Below, in pieces: positions 1 to 7,491 of a stretch of 64,000 bases of DNA. The stretch is from an uncultured Oscillibacter sp. Its GTDB lineage: Bacteria > Bacillota > Clostridia > Oscillospirales > Oscillospiraceae. The translations under genes were made by a program, and so were the position numbers. Each line of letters opens with the position of its first letter. The first letter of the stretch is position 1. Below the pieces are notes generated by a model that did no database searches, was not told the DNA's origin, and saw nothing but the letters and a program-made list of their open reading frames with translations. Where the stretch lies: contig CANRYZ010000003.1 of the NCBI GenBank assembly GCA_947644365.1, positions 1 to 64,000 on the forward strand, in the 5' to 3' direction.

Positions 1-1
1 C

Positions 2-178
2 GCGGGCACCTGGCGGGGCACCGGCGGCATGGCCACCAAGCTCTCCGCCGCCCGGGTGGCCATGGCCGCGGGGTTCGACATGGTGATCACCAACGGGGCC
101 CGGACGGAGGACCTGTACGGCATCGTGGAGGGACGGGACATCGGGACCCGGTTTGTGGCCGCCGGCAGAGGCGCGTGA
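2..178 (+). CDS. proB: Glutamate 5-kinase, C-terminal end (5' truncated by window)
   Basis: The frame open from the first bases encodes 58 residues ending in TGA at 176-178. It carries the conserved ProB stretch GTGGMATKLSAARVA followed by G.DMVITNG. This is the part of the amino-acid kinase fold that closes over the nucleotide. ProB phosphorylates glutamate to gamma-glutamyl phosphate, the first step of proline synthesis. ProA and ProC follow on the same strand, which supports the assignment. No PUA domain follows the kinase, so this is the short ProB form. Only the 3' end is present, so start and promoter are outside the window. Confidence 0.9.
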   Translation, partial: AGTWRGTGGMATKLSAARVAMAAGFDMVITNGARTEDLYGIVEGRDIGTRFVAAGRGA

Positions 179-543
179 TGGCGGAAATGGACAGACGAAT
201 GGGAATGAAGCTGCGGTATACCAGGGCGGACGCGGCGGCGCTGCGGATTCTGCGGCGGCAGTTTCCCGACATCTCCCTCTCGGAGATGAAAAACAGAATT
301 GCCGGCCATGAATATATATATTTCTGCGATGGAAAGATCGGCGGCAGAAAGCGGCTGGCAGAGCTGGAAAGGGAGTTTGCACGGGCAAATATCCAGGTGG
401 AGCTCTATGAGGAGTGGACCGGTGGAGACGGTGTGAGAAAAACCGCACCGTTGTCCCGGGAGTACCTCTACAATTCCCTTCACCGGTATGTGGAGATTTC
501 CCGACAGGTTGACCGGGATATAGACAATGAATCGACTGAATAG
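178..543 (+). CDS. Small uncharacterised protein inside the proline operon
   Basis: A 121-residue protein whose ATG overlaps the proB stop (TGATG) and which ends 13 bases before proA, so it is translationally embedded in the pro operon. A GTG three bases upstream is an alternative start. The product is soluble and mixed alpha/beta, with a central YIYFCDGKIGG segment and a C-terminal helical part containing SREYLYNSLHRYVEISRQ. There is no signal peptide, membrane segment or catalytic motif that I recognise. It looks like a family of small clostridial proteins of unknown function. A role in proline metabolism is only suggested by position. Confidence 0.7.
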   Translation: MAEMDRRMGMKLRYTRADAAALRILRRQFPDISLSEMKNRIAGHEYIYFCDGKIGGRKRLAELEREFARANIQVELYEEWTGGDGVRKTAPLSREYLYNSLHRYVEISRQVDRDIDNESTE

Positions 544-556
544 CGGAGGTGCGGTT

Positions 557-1804
557 ATGACGATTTTACAGCGGCAGGGCGAGTTGGCTAAGGCCGCGTC
601 CTATACCCTGGCGACCGCCGGGACGGCGAGGAAAAACGCCGCCTTGGCGGCCATCGCCGATATTTTGACGAAACGGCAGGAGGAGTGGCTCGCCGCCAAC
701 GCGGAGGACGTGGCCGCCGCGAAGGAGGCGGGGATGCGCTCCGCCATGCTGGACCGCCTCACCCTGACGCCTGAGCGGATCGCCGGCGTGGTGGACGGCG
801 TGCGCCATGTCTCTGCCCTGCCGGACCCCATCGGCACGGCGGACAAGACGGAGACCCGGCCCAACGGCCTTATCATCAGCCGCCGCCGGGTGCCCCTGGG
901 GGTCATCGCCATCATCTTTGAGGCCCGGCCCAACGTCACCGTGGACGCGGCGGCCCTGTGCCTCAAGTCCGGCAACGTCTGCATTCTCCGGGGCGGGAAG
1001 GAGGCCATCCGCTCCAACCGGACCGCGGCGGCCCTCATGCGGGAGGCGCTGGCCTCGGCGGGACTGCCGGAGGACTGCGTCTCGTTGGTGCAGGACACCA
1101 GCCGGGAGACGGCAAATGAGCTGATGCATTTGGACGGGTACGTGGACGTGCTGATCCCCCGGGGCGGCGCGGGGTTGATCCGGGCCGTGGCGAAGGAGGC
1201 CAGCGTCCCCGTGATCCGCACCGGAGAGGGCGTGTGCCACATCTACATCGACGGCGAGGCGGACCTGGACATGGGGGCGGAGATCCTTTACAACGCCAAG
1301 TGCTCCCGGCCCTCGGTGTGCAACGCGGCGGAGTGCGTGCTGATCCAGGAGGATGTGCTGGAGCCCTTCCTCCAAAAGGCCGTGCCCCTGCTGGAGCGGC
1401 GCCATGTGGAGCTCCGCTGTGACGAGAGGTCGCTGGCGGTTCTGGGGAACCGGGGCGTCCCGGCGGAGGAGAGCGACTGGGACGCGGAGTACGACGACTA
1501 CATCCTGGCGGTCCGAACGGTCCGGGACATGGAGGAGGCCGTCGCCTTTATCAACCGGCATGGCACCCAGCACTCCGAGAGCATCGTCACGACCAACTAC
1601 TTCAAGGCCCAGCGGTTTTTGGACGCGGTGGACGCGGCGGCGGTGTACGTCAACGCCTCCACCCGCTTCACCGACGGCGGCGAGTTCGGCCTGGGGGCGG
1701 AGATCGGCATCTCCACCCAGAAGATGCACGCCCGGGGCCCCATGGGCCTGGAGGAGCTGACCAGCTGCAAGTACGTGATTTACGGTACCGGTCAGGTGAG
1801 ATAG
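557..1804 (+). CDS. proA: Glutamate-5-semialdehyde dehydrogenase (gamma-glutamyl phosphate reductase)
   Basis: This cytoplasmic 415-residue enzyme reduces gamma-glutamyl phosphate to glutamate-5-semialdehyde with NADPH, the second step of proline synthesis. Length and motifs are typical. The substrate/cofactor region has PLGVIAIIFEARPNVTVD near residues 113-130, and the catalytic cysteine is Cys255 in RPSVCNAAE. The C-terminal part has RFTDGGEFGLGAEIGIST. The ATG at 557 is preferred over an in-frame ATG at 527 because GGAGGT lies at 544-549, eight bases upstream, and the extra residues are not family-like. It is co-transcribed with proB and, 45 bases later, proC. Confidence 0.97.
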   Translation: MTILQRQGELAKAASYTLATAGTARKNAALAAIADILTKRQEEWLAANAEDVAAAKEAGMRSAMLDRLTLTPERIAGVVDGVRHVSALPDPIGTADKTETRPNGLIISRRRVPLGVIAIIFEARPNVTVDAAALCLKSGNVCILRGGKEAIRSNRTAAALMREALASAGLPEDCVSLVQDTSRETANELMHLDGYVDVLIPRGGAGLIRAVAKEASVPVIRTGEGVCHIYIDGEADLDMGAEILYNAKCSRPSVCNAAECVLIQEDVLEPFLQKAVPLLERRHVELRCDERSLAVLGNRGVPAEESDWDAEYDDYILAVRTVRDMEEAVAFINRHGTQHSESIVTTNYFKAQRFLDAVDAAAVYVNASTRFTDGGEFGLGAEIGISTQKMHARGPMGLEELTSCKYVIYGTGQVR

Positions 1805-1849
1805 GCGGCTTGGCGGGCGGTTTTCCAAATTCAGCAGGGAGGATTGAGT

Positions 1850-2674
1850 ATGACAAACGATGCCACATACAGCGGGGTGAAGCTGGGCTTCATCGGCGTG
1901 GGGAATATGGGCGGAGCCCTGGCCCGGGCGGCCCGGAAGAGCGTGCCCGGGGCGTGTATCGGCCTCGCCGGCCGGACGCCGGAGAAGGTGAAGACCCTGA
2001 CGGAGGAGCTGGACTGCCGGGCCTCCGGCGCCGTGGGCGTGGCCAAATGGGCGGACTATGTCTTTTTGGGCGTGAAGCCCCAGGTGATGCCGGAGCTGCT
2101 GGCGGAGCTGAGACCGGAGCTGGCGGAGCGGCAGGACCGCTTTGTTCTGGTGACCATGGCGGCGGGGCTGGCCATTGCCCGCGTCCGGGAGCTGGCGGGG
2201 GGGGATTACCCCGTGATCCGCATTATGCCCAACACCCCCGTCGCCATCGGCAAGGGCGTGATCCTCTACACCTGCGGGGAGGGCGTTACCGGGGAGGAGG
2301 AGCGGATGTTTCTGGAGGCCATGGCCGGAGCGGGGCGCTTTTTCGCCCTGCCGGAGCGGCTGATGGACGCCGGGGCCGCGGTCTCCGGCTGCGGCCCCGC
2401 CTTTGTGGACCTGTTTCTGGAGGCCCTGGCGGACGGCGGCGTGGCCTGCGGCCTTCCCCGGGCCCAGGCCATGGAGCTGGCCATTCAGACGATGACGGGC
2501 TCCGCCAAGCTGGTGCTGCGGTCCGGGCAGCACCCGGGCGCGCTGAAAGACGCGGTCTGCTCCCCCGGGGGCACCACCATTCAGGGTGTGCGGACCCTGG
2601 AGGCCGCGGGATTCCGCAGCGCCGTGATGGAGGCGGTGATCGCCGCCTACGAAAAGACGCTGGAATTGAAGTGA
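1850..2674 (+). CDS. proC: Pyrroline-5-carboxylate reductase
   Basis: This 274-residue enzyme completes proline synthesis by reducing 1-pyrroline-5-carboxylate with NAD(P)H. The N-terminal Rossmann motif is GFIGVGNMGGALARAA at about residues 13-28. It continues with FLGVKPQVMPELL and VIRIMPNTPVAIGKG, both ProC signatures. The C-terminal dimerisation domain has the family segment CSPGGTTIQGVRTLEAAGF. The ATG at 1850 follows AGGGAGGATTG; an in-frame TTG six bases upstream is less likely. It is the last gene of the proB-x-proA-proC operon. No terminator hairpin follows before the next gene. Confidence 0.97.
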   Translation: MTNDATYSGVKLGFIGVGNMGGALARAARKSVPGACIGLAGRTPEKVKTLTEELDCRASGAVGVAKWADYVFLGVKPQVMPELLAELRPELAERQDRFVLVTMAAGLAIARVRELAGGDYPVIRIMPNTPVAIGKGVILYTCGEGVTGEEERMFLEAMAGAGRFFALPERLMDAGAAVSGCGPAFVDLFLEALADGGVACGLPRAQAMELAIQTMTGSAKLVLRSGQHPGALKDAVCSPGGTTIQGVRTLEAAGFRSAVMEAVIAAYEKTLELK

Positions 2675-2730
2675 AGGGTCTCTCCCGACAGGTGCAACCG
2701 CCGGTTGCGGAATCTGCCAGCCCGAGCTGG

Positions 2731-2759
2731 TGGAACGCAACCGTCGGAGAAGGTATACT
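2731..2759 (+). promoter_or_regulatory. Possible promoter of the XRE/membrane regulator
   Basis: A good -10 box TATACT (2754-2759) lies 29 bases before the next start codon. The -35 at 17 bp spacing is poor (TGGAAC, 2731-2736). It may be regulated, or readthrough from proC may serve instead. Confidence 0.4.
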
Positions 2760-2788
2760 GAGCGCATCAAAACAGGGAGGGATGTACC

Positions 2789-3322
2789 ATGACATTGGGA
2801 GAACGCATCCGCCGGTACCGGGGCCGGGAGGGACTTTCCCAGGAGGCCCTGGCGGAGCGGGTGGGAGTGAGCCGGCAGGCCGTCAGCAAGTGGGAGACGG
2901 ACGCCGCCATGCCGGAGCTTGACAAGCTGGCGGCTCTGGCCCGGGCCTTGGGCGTCACCGCAGACCAGCTTCTCAACGGGGATGTTTCCACAGAGGAGGA
3001 GCCAGCAGCCCAGCCGCCTGCGGAGGACCGTCCGGACCACGCCGCCGGCTGGCTGAGCCGCCTGCTCCGGCGCTGGGGCTGGCTGTCCGGCGTCTACCTG
3101 ATGCTCTGTGGGCTGTGGATCGCTCTGATCGGGGCCCTGGCCTACGGCAGATTCAAGAGGATTCTGTTTCCCATGGATTTCTTGGAGGACGACCCTTATC
3201 TATTGAGCCTGGGGCCGTCCTATACATTCCCGATGACAGTGGCGAAAATTGTCATTGTCATGGGGATTGCGGCGGCTGCCGCCGGAGTGGTTCTGGCCAT
3301 ATATCTTCGCCGGAAACGGTAG
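2789..3322 (+). CDS. XRE-family regulator with two membrane helices
   Basis: A 177-residue protein with an N-terminal Cro/C1-type helix-turn-helix over residues 1-65, seen in LSQEALAERVGVSRQAVSKW and the following LDKLAALARALGVTADQL. A Pro/Glu-rich linker leads to two predicted membrane helices, about residues 98-118 (VYLMLCGLWIALIGALAYG) and 150-172 (IVIVMGIAAAAAGVVLAIYL). Membrane-tethered XRE regulators of this layout are common in Clostridia and are thought to sense envelope or ligand signals, but its target is unknown. The start follows AGGGAGG. It is probably expressed together with the SUFU-domain gene 49 bases downstream. Confidence 0.85.
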   Translation: MTLGERIRRYRGREGLSQEALAERVGVSRQAVSKWETDAAMPELDKLAALARALGVTADQLLNGDVSTEEEPAAQPPAEDRPDHAAGWLSRLLRRWGWLSGVYLMLCGLWIALIGALAYGRFKRILFPMDFLEDDPYLLSLGPSYTFPMTVAKIVIVMGIAAAAAGVVLAIYLRRKR

Positions 3323-3370
3323 GGGATGAGAGAGCCCTCCGCTCCGGCCGTGCTGAATTGGGAGGCTTTT

Positions 3371-4156
3371 ATGGGTATTTTGGATAAATTCCGCAGGAAA
3401 AAACCGGCGGAGCCGCCAAAGCGGGAGGTGTCCCCCGGCGGGTCCCCTATTTACCGCTACCAGGAGCCGGAGCCGGTGTATCACCCGCCGGAGACCCAGG
3501 GAGTCTACGCCGAGGCGGTGACGGCCCACTTTGCAAAGCTCTTTCCCGGCCGGAAGAGCTTTGTATTCCACGAGATCCTCTCCGATCTGGTCCACATCGA
3601 CGTGTACGTGCTGGAGCCCACGAAGGAGAGCGATTACTACGTCCTCTACACCACCGGCATGAGCGACCGGCCCATGACGCTGCCGGAGGAGCTCTCGGAC
3701 CGGGAGGACCTGAAATACGCGGAGCTGTACCTCTTTCTGCCGGGGGACTGGGACCTGGGCCGGCGGGGCGGTCTGGACAGCGATTTGCCCTACGAGAGCT
3801 ACTGGCCCATTCAGATGCTGAAATTTCTGGCCCGGTTTCCCCACGAGTACCACACCTGGCTGGGCTGGGGCCACACCATTCCCAACGGGCCGGACTACGC
3901 CCCCGTCTGCGGCGGCGTGGGCTTCGGCGGCGCGGTGCTGACCTGGAGCGGCGGGGACCTTGGCCATGTGGAGACGGAGGACGGCCCCGGCGTGATGCTC
4001 TACGGACTGGTCCCTGCCTACAAGGAGGAGATCGAGTACAAGCTCAAGTACGGCATGGAGGGACTGGACGAGAAATTCCGGGAGGGGAAGCTGCCCATGG
4101 TGCTGGACGTGCGCCGGCCCAACCTCTGCCAGGGCTTTACGGAGACGTTTGACTGA
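3371..4156 (+). CDS. Suppressor-of-fused (SUFU) domain protein
   Basis: A 261-residue cytoplasmic protein. After a basic N-terminus and a Pro-rich linker (residues 1-45) comes a SUFU-like domain, recognised from YYVLYTTGMSDRPMTLPEE, the strand-rich YAELYLFLPGDWDL and the WPIQMLKFLARFPHEYHTWL helix. Bacterial SUFU-domain proteins are found alone or as immunity-type proteins; no function is established for this subtype. The ATG at 3371 is chosen because GGAGG lies at 3361-3365; an earlier in-frame ATG at 3326 would add 15 residues without a ribosome site. A strong hairpin follows the stop. No toxin gene is adjacent, so an immunity role has no local support. Confidence 0.8.
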   Translation: MGILDKFRRKKPAEPPKREVSPGGSPIYRYQEPEPVYHPPETQGVYAEAVTAHFAKLFPGRKSFVFHEILSDLVHIDVYVLEPTKESDYYVLYTTGMSDRPMTLPEELSDREDLKYAELYLFLPGDWDLGRRGGLDSDLPYESYWPIQMLKFLARFPHEYHTWLGWGHTIPNGPDYAPVCGGVGFGGAVLTWSGGDLGHVETEDGPGVMLYGLVPAYKEEIEYKLKYGMEGLDEKFREGKLPMVLDVRRPNLCQGFTETFD

Positions 4157-4164
4157 GAGCGCGA

Positions 4165-4200
4165 AGAGGAAGGCCGCGGGTGGTTCCGCGGCCTTCCTCT
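4165..4200. terminator. Shared terminator between convergent genes
   Basis: A 15-bp perfect stem (AGAGGAAGGCCGCGG / CCGCGGCCTTCCTCT) with a six-base loop lies between the SUFU gene (plus) and the dihydrouridine synthase gene (minus). It can end transcription from both sides. Confidence 0.85.
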
Positions 4201-4209
4201 TTCAGATTT

Positions 4210-5169
4210 TCAGATCAGGTCTCCCTGGGAGTGGTCCCGCAGGGGCAGGTCCCGGAAGATCTCCGCCTCGATCCGCTCGTACTCCGCCGTGCCCCGGGAG
4301 CGGCGCATCCTGCCGCCGTACCGCTCCCCGCCCTCGAAGAGGTGGATGAGATAGAACCAGACCTCCTTCATCCGCTGGGAGGCGGGGCCCGCCTGGCCGT
4401 AAAATTCCTGGTACGATCGGTACAGGGCGGCGGTGAAGTCCCGCAGCTCCTCCCGGGCGGCGGCGGGACCGCCCCGGAGCTTCCGGAGGAGGGCGGGGTC
4501 CGCCACGGCCCCCCGGCCGATCATCACGTGTTCCGCCTGGGGGAACGCCGCTTCAAATTCCCGACACTCCGCCGCGGTCCGCAGGTCGCCGTTGTAGCAC
4601 ACCGGGTTCCGGCTCTCCGCCAGGGCCGCGGCGAACGCGTCCCGGTGGATGGGGCCCCGGTATTTCTCCTTCTGCACCCGGGGGTGTATGATCAGGCAGG
4701 CGATGGGATAGCGGTTGTAGATATCCAGCAGGCGGCCAAACTCCTCCGGGGACTGGACGCCCAGCCGGGTCTTCACGGAGACGGGCAGGGATACCCGGGA
4801 GAAGACCGTGTCAAAAAAACGGTCCAGGTCCTCCGGCCTTGCCAGAAAACCCGCCCCCTTGCCCTTGGCGGTGACGGTGCCGGAGGGACAGCCCAGGTTC
4901 AGGTTCACCTCCGTGTACCCCAGGTCCCGGACGGTCTCCGCCGCCCAGAGGAGGTCCTCCGCCCGGCAGGTCATCACCTGGGGCACCTGACGGAGGCCGG
5001 GGATGGGCTCCAGCTCCCGGCGGTCCCGGGGGGTGAGGAGGTGCTGGGGCGTGGGGGAGAAGAAGGGGATGAAATACCGGTCCGCGCCGCCGAAAAACCC
5101 GCTCCACACCCGGCGGAATACCGATTTGGTGATGCCGTCCAGGGGGGCCAGGTCACAGCGGGCGATCAT
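4210..5169 (-). CDS. tRNA-dihydrouridine synthase family protein
   Basis: A 319-residue FMN enzyme of the Dus family, which reduces specific uridines in the tRNA D-loop with NADPH. The TIM-barrel starts with MIARCDLAPLDGITKSVFRR. It has the family motif VNLNLGCPSGTVTAKGKGAG, with the catalytic Cys in LGCPS, followed by VSVKTRLG and VMIGRGAVADPALL. The lysine/arginine pattern and short length resemble DusC-like or clostridial Dus proteins, but the exact target uridine cannot be read from sequence. The ATG at 5169 overlaps the preceding gene's stop by four bases, so it is translationally coupled to the ArsC/Spx-like gene. It is the last gene of a three-gene minus-strand operon. Confidence 0.9.
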   Translation of the reverse strand: MIARCDLAPLDGITKSVFRRVWSGFFGGADRYFIPFFSPTPQHLLTPRDRRELEPIPGLRQVPQVMTCRAEDLLWAAETVRDLGYTEVNLNLGCPSGTVTAKGKGAGFLARPEDLDRFFDTVFSRVSLPVSVKTRLGVQSPEEFGRLLDIYNRYPIACLIIHPRVQKEKYRGPIHRDAFAAALAESRNPVCYNGDLRTAAECREFEAAFPQAEHVMIGRGAVADPALLRKLRGGPAAAREELRDFTAALYRSYQEFYGQAGPASQRMKEVWFYLIHLFEGGERYGGRMRRSRGTAEYERIEAEIFRDLPLRDHSQGDLI

Positions 5170-5516
5170 GGGAGCTTCTCCTCCCACTCCGCCGGGCGGA
5201 AGCCCGTCAAGACGAAGTCCTCCCCCACCAGGATGGGCCGCTTTACCAGCATCCCGTCGGTGGAGAGCAGTTGAAGCTGCTCCTCCTCGCTCATGGCGGG
5301 GAGCTTGTCCTTGAGCTCCAGGGCCCGGTACTGGAGGCCGCTGGTGTTGAAGAATTTTTTCAGCGGCTTTCCGCTGGCCTGCCGCCAGGTCCGCAGCTCC
5401 TCCGCGGAGGGATTTTCCAATTTGATGTCCCGGGCCTCGTAGGGGATGCCCTTGGCGTCCAGCCAGGCCTTTGCCTTTTGGCAGGTGGTGCATTTGGGGT
5501 AGTGCAGAAATAACAT
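5166..5516 (-). CDS. ArsC/Spx-family thioredoxin-fold protein
   Basis: A 116-residue protein of the ArsC/Spx/YffB family. It starts MLFLHYPKCTTCQKAKAWLD, where CTTC is the redox-active CxxC at residues 9-12. RDIKLENPSAEELRTW and the late RPILVGEDFVLTGFRPAEW are typical of the family. Members include Spx (RNA polymerase-binding redox regulator) and glutaredoxin-like arsenate reductases. The RPIL motif and lack of ars genes leave both options open; I lean to a YffB-like member of unknown function. It lies 15 bases after the radical SAM gene and overlaps the dihydrouridine synthase gene, a fixed small operon. Confidence 0.85.
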   Translation of the reverse strand: MLFLHYPKCTTCQKAKAWLDAKGIPYEARDIKLENPSAEELRTWRQASGKPLKKFFNTSGLQYRALELKDKLPAMSEEEQLQLLSTDGMLVKRPILVGEDFVLTGFRPAEWEEKLP

Positions 5517-5531
5517 GGCGATTCTCCTTTG

Positions 5532-6404
5532 TCATGAAAATAGATCCAGCTGCTGTCCGGCCTGCTTGTCCTCAAATTCCATGAGCCAGTCCATGGCCGC
5601 CTCCGGCTCCCAGAGGACGCCGCGCTTCCGGCACTTCTCCCGGAAAATCCGCTCCAGCAGCGGCGCGTTGGGACTGGGGCACTCGTAGCGGTTTCCAAAG
5701 GCGCAGATGTACCGCTCCTTCACGCCGGGAAAGTGCCGGTCCAGCTGGGCGTAGAAATACTCCCGGTCGCCCTCCCGCAGCGTGACGCCCATGCCGAAGT
5801 TGACGATGACCTCCACGCCCGCTTGGAAGCAGTATTCCAGCAGTCCCCGCAGGTTCTCCTCCGTGTCGTTGAGAAAGGGGAGGATGGGGCACAGCCACAC
5901 GCCGGTGCGGACGCCCGCCTCATGGCAGGTTTTCAGCATCTCGAACCGGCGGCGGGTGGTGCAGACGTTGGGTTCCAGAATGCGGCACAGGTCCTCGTCA
6001 AAGGTGGTGAGGGTGGTGCAGACCACGGCCTTGGCGCTTTGATTGATGCGTGTCAGCAGGTCCAGGTCCCGCAGAACCAGGTCGGACTTGGTGAGCACCG
6101 ATACGCCGAAGCCCTGGCGGGCGATGACCTCCAGGCAGCGCCGGGTCAGGCGGGTCTCCCGCTCCAGGGGCAGGTAGGGGTCGCACATGGAGCCGGTGCC
6201 GATCATGCAGCGGCGGCGTTTGCGGCAGAGGGCGTCCTCCAGCAGCTCCGGGGCGTTGACCTTCACCGCCACGTCCTCAAAGGCGTGGTCCATCTGGTAG
6301 CAGGCGCTGCGGGAGTCGCAGTAGACGCACCCGTGGGTGCAGCCCCGGTAGACATTGATGCCGTTCCGGGGAGAGAGGATGGATTTTGCTCTGATTTCGT
6401 GCAT
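5532..6404 (-). CDS. Radical SAM protein, spore-photoproduct-lyase-like family
   Basis: A 290-residue radical SAM enzyme. The iron-sulfur motif is CTHGCVYC at residues 23-30 (CxxxCxxC), preceded by the family signature SILSPRNGINVYRG. GVSVLTKSDLVLRDLDLL and VTLREGDREYFYAQLDRHFPG are typical of the SPL-like group whose substrates are mostly unknown. A true spore photoproduct lyase is longer, so this is more likely an uncharacterised relative. The start at 6404 follows AGAGGAGG and lies 20 bases below a good promoter; a longer in-frame reading to 6596 would run through the upstream terminator. It heads the operon with the ArsC-like and Dus genes. Confidence 0.85.
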   Translation of the reverse strand: MHEIRAKSILSPRNGINVYRGCTHGCVYCDSRSACYQMDHAFEDVAVKVNAPELLEDALCRKRRRCMIGTGSMCDPYLPLERETRLTRRCLEVIARQGFGVSVLTKSDLVLRDLDLLTRINQSAKAVVCTTLTTFDEDLCRILEPNVCTTRRRFEMLKTCHEAGVRTGVWLCPILPFLNDTEENLRGLLEYCFQAGVEVIVNFGMGVTLREGDREYFYAQLDRHFPGVKERYICAFGNRYECPSPNAPLLERIFREKCRKRGVLWEPEAAMDWLMEFEDKQAGQQLDLFS

Positions 6405-6430
6405 GGCGCCGCCTCCTCTGGAATGAGGCA

Positions 6431-6459
6431 AGTATAGCAAAAAAAGAAGAAGGGAGCAA
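6431..6459 (-). promoter_or_regulatory. Promoter of the radical SAM operon
   Basis: On the minus strand, TTGCTC (6454-6459), a 17-bp spacer and TATACT (6431-6436) place the transcription start near 6424, about 20 bases before the ATG at 6404. Confidence 0.7.
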
Positions 6460-6464
6460 GGGCC

Positions 6465-6495
6465 AAAAAGACGGCGGCCATTTTTGGCCGTCGTC
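6465..6495 (-). terminator. Terminator of the small gene
   Basis: On the minus strand an 11-bp stem (GACGACGGCCA / TGGCCGCCGTC with one wobble) and AAAA loop are followed by TTTTT. It lies just after the stop of the 68-residue gene. Confidence 0.8.
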
Positions 6496-6499
6496 TGCG

Positions 6500-6706
6500 T
6501 TATTTGGCGGAGGAAATCTCCCCGGATTCCTCGTTTGACTCTTTTACTTCGTCCTCCCCGCTGGGCTGGGAGATTACGAGCCTCTCCGCCTCCCACTGGG
6601 CCATCATCAGGACATTGCGGGCTAAACGTTCTTGTCTGTCCTGCAGGTATTCAAGGGCGTCTGTCGCCGCGCGGAACATAACGAGATAGGGCTCTTTGTA
6701 ATCCAT
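6500..6706 (-). CDS. Small acidic helical protein of unknown function
   Basis: A 68-residue protein starting MDYKEPYLVMFRAATDALEY, with a strongly helical first 50 residues and an acidic, Ser/Glu-rich tail. Small proteins with the MDYK.LY..LF.A..DAI pattern are scattered through Clostridia, often beside mobile or regulatory genes; none has an established function that I know. It is transcribed away from the XRE regulator at 6789, with two operator-like palindromes between them, so the regulator probably controls it. A terminator follows directly. The start is followed upstream by TGAGGTG, a fair ribosome site. Confidence 0.7.
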   Translation of the reverse strand: MDYKEPYLVMFRAATDALEYLQDRQERLARNVLMMAQWEAERLVISQPSGEDEVKESNEESGEISSAK

Positions 6707-6729
6707 AAAATCACCTCAAGAATATTTTA

Positions 6730-6767
6730 GGACATATTGTCCATTTTATCAATAGGACAATATGTAC
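6730..6767. promoter_or_regulatory. Paired palindromic operators between divergent genes
   Basis: GGACATATTGTCC (6730-6742, perfect apart from the central base) and GGACAATATGTAC (6755-6767) are copies of one 13-bp sequence in opposite orientation, 12 of 13 bases matching, with centres 25 bp apart. A -10-like TATACT at 6772-6777 serves the XRE gene. The arrangement suggests repressor binding that controls both the regulator and the small gene. Confidence 0.7.
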
Positions 6768-6788
6768 AAAATATACTGATACTCGGTG

Positions 6789-7022
6789 ATGAGCATGAAA
6801 CTGAGAATCAGAGACCTGCGGGAGGACCGGGATCTGGTGCAGAAGACCGTGGCTGCCGATTTGCGGTGCGACCAAAGCCTGTATTCCAAATATGAGCGGG
6901 GAGAGCGCCCTCTGCCCCTAGAACTGGCGGACCGCCTTGCCGACTACTTCGGCACCAGCGTGGATTATCTCATGGGCCGTACGGACGAGCCCGCCCCATA
7001 CCCGCCCAGTAAGCGGAAGTAA
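6789..7022 (+). CDS. Small XRE-family transcriptional regulator
   Basis: A 77-residue protein that is essentially one Cro/C1-type helix-turn-helix domain: VQKTVAADLRCDQSLYSKYE is the HTH and PLELADRLADYFGTSVDYLM completes the five-helix bundle. Such proteins bind short palindromes as dimers. The two inverted operator copies just upstream fit auto-repression and control of the divergent small gene. The exact start is unclear: GTG 6786, ATG 6789 and ATG 6795 are all in frame and no strong Shine-Dalgarno site separates them. A terminator follows the stop at once. Confidence 0.85.
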   Translation: MSMKLRIRDLREDRDLVQKTVAADLRCDQSLYSKYERGERPLPLELADRLADYFGTSVDYLMGRTDEPAPYPPSKRK

Positions 7023-7057
7023 ACCGCCGCCCGGATATAGTCCGGACGGCGGTTTTT
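7023..7057 (+). terminator. Terminator of the XRE gene
   Basis: A GC-rich hairpin (AACCGCCG-CCCGGA / TCCGG-ACGGCGGTT) is followed by TTTTT. It also sits just past the convergent yjdF stop and may work in both directions. Confidence 0.8.
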
Positions 7058-7071
7058 CCCAGGCGGCGGAT

Positions 7072-7491
7072 TCAGTGTCCCCTGTGCTTCTCCCGCTGCT
7101 TTTCCCGGCGCAGGGCGTACCGGCGGGCCTGTTCCGCCTCCCGGGTCTCCCGGGCGCGGCGGTCCCTCGCCTCTCTGCCCTGCTGGCGCTGGGCCGCCAG
7201 GGCCTGCTGGGCCTTTGTGCCGCCTCCGGGCTGTTCCAGCTCCCGCTTGATCTGGCGCCGGCGGCGCTTGGGGTTGGCGGCCTCCGCCGCCGGGGCCTGC
7301 CCCTTTACGGCCGGGCTGAACTGCAGGCGGCGGTGGTTCTCCAGCAAAAAGGCGTAAACCTCACAGTCCCTTGGCTCGGGGCCGAAGGTGACCTTGCAGG
7401 CCTCCCAGGTCCCGCCGCCGCTCCTCTCAAAGAGCCCCACCCAAAAGGGGTCCTCAAAGTAGACCGTCAGCTTGGCGTATCCGGTTTCCAT
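7072..7491 (-). CDS. yjdF: YjdF family protein (DUF2992)
   Basis: A 139-residue cytoplasmic protein. The N-terminal half has the family strand pattern YAKLTVYFEDPFWVGLFER, then KVTFGPEPRDCEVYAFLLEN and LQFSPAV. The C-terminal half is a long, very basic helical tail ending in REKHRGH, also typical of the family. YjdF is associated with a riboswitch that binds aza-aromatic compounds; the protein's own activity is not established. The ATG at 7491 follows AAGGAGGAAACTGCC. The gene has a strong promoter 160 bases upstream and a leader of about 130 nt, which fits riboswitch control. Confidence 0.92.
   Translation of the reverse strand: METGYAKLTVYFEDPFWVGLFERSGGGTWEACKVTFGPEPRDCEVYAFLLENHRRLQFSPAVKGQAPAAEAANPKRRRRQIKRELEQPGGGTKAQQALAAQRQQGREARDRRARETREAEQARRYALRREKQREKHRGH

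Noticed and set aside
566..3040. An 824-codon open frame on the minus strand across proA and proC
   Set aside because: It is antisense to two clear enzymes and rich in Gly, Arg, His and Pro, as GC-rich shadow frames are. It has no ribosome site or family match.
5532..6404. Classical spore photoproduct lyase
   Set aside because: The protein is shorter than known SplB and lies in an operon with Dus and ArsC-like genes, so it was called only SPL-like.
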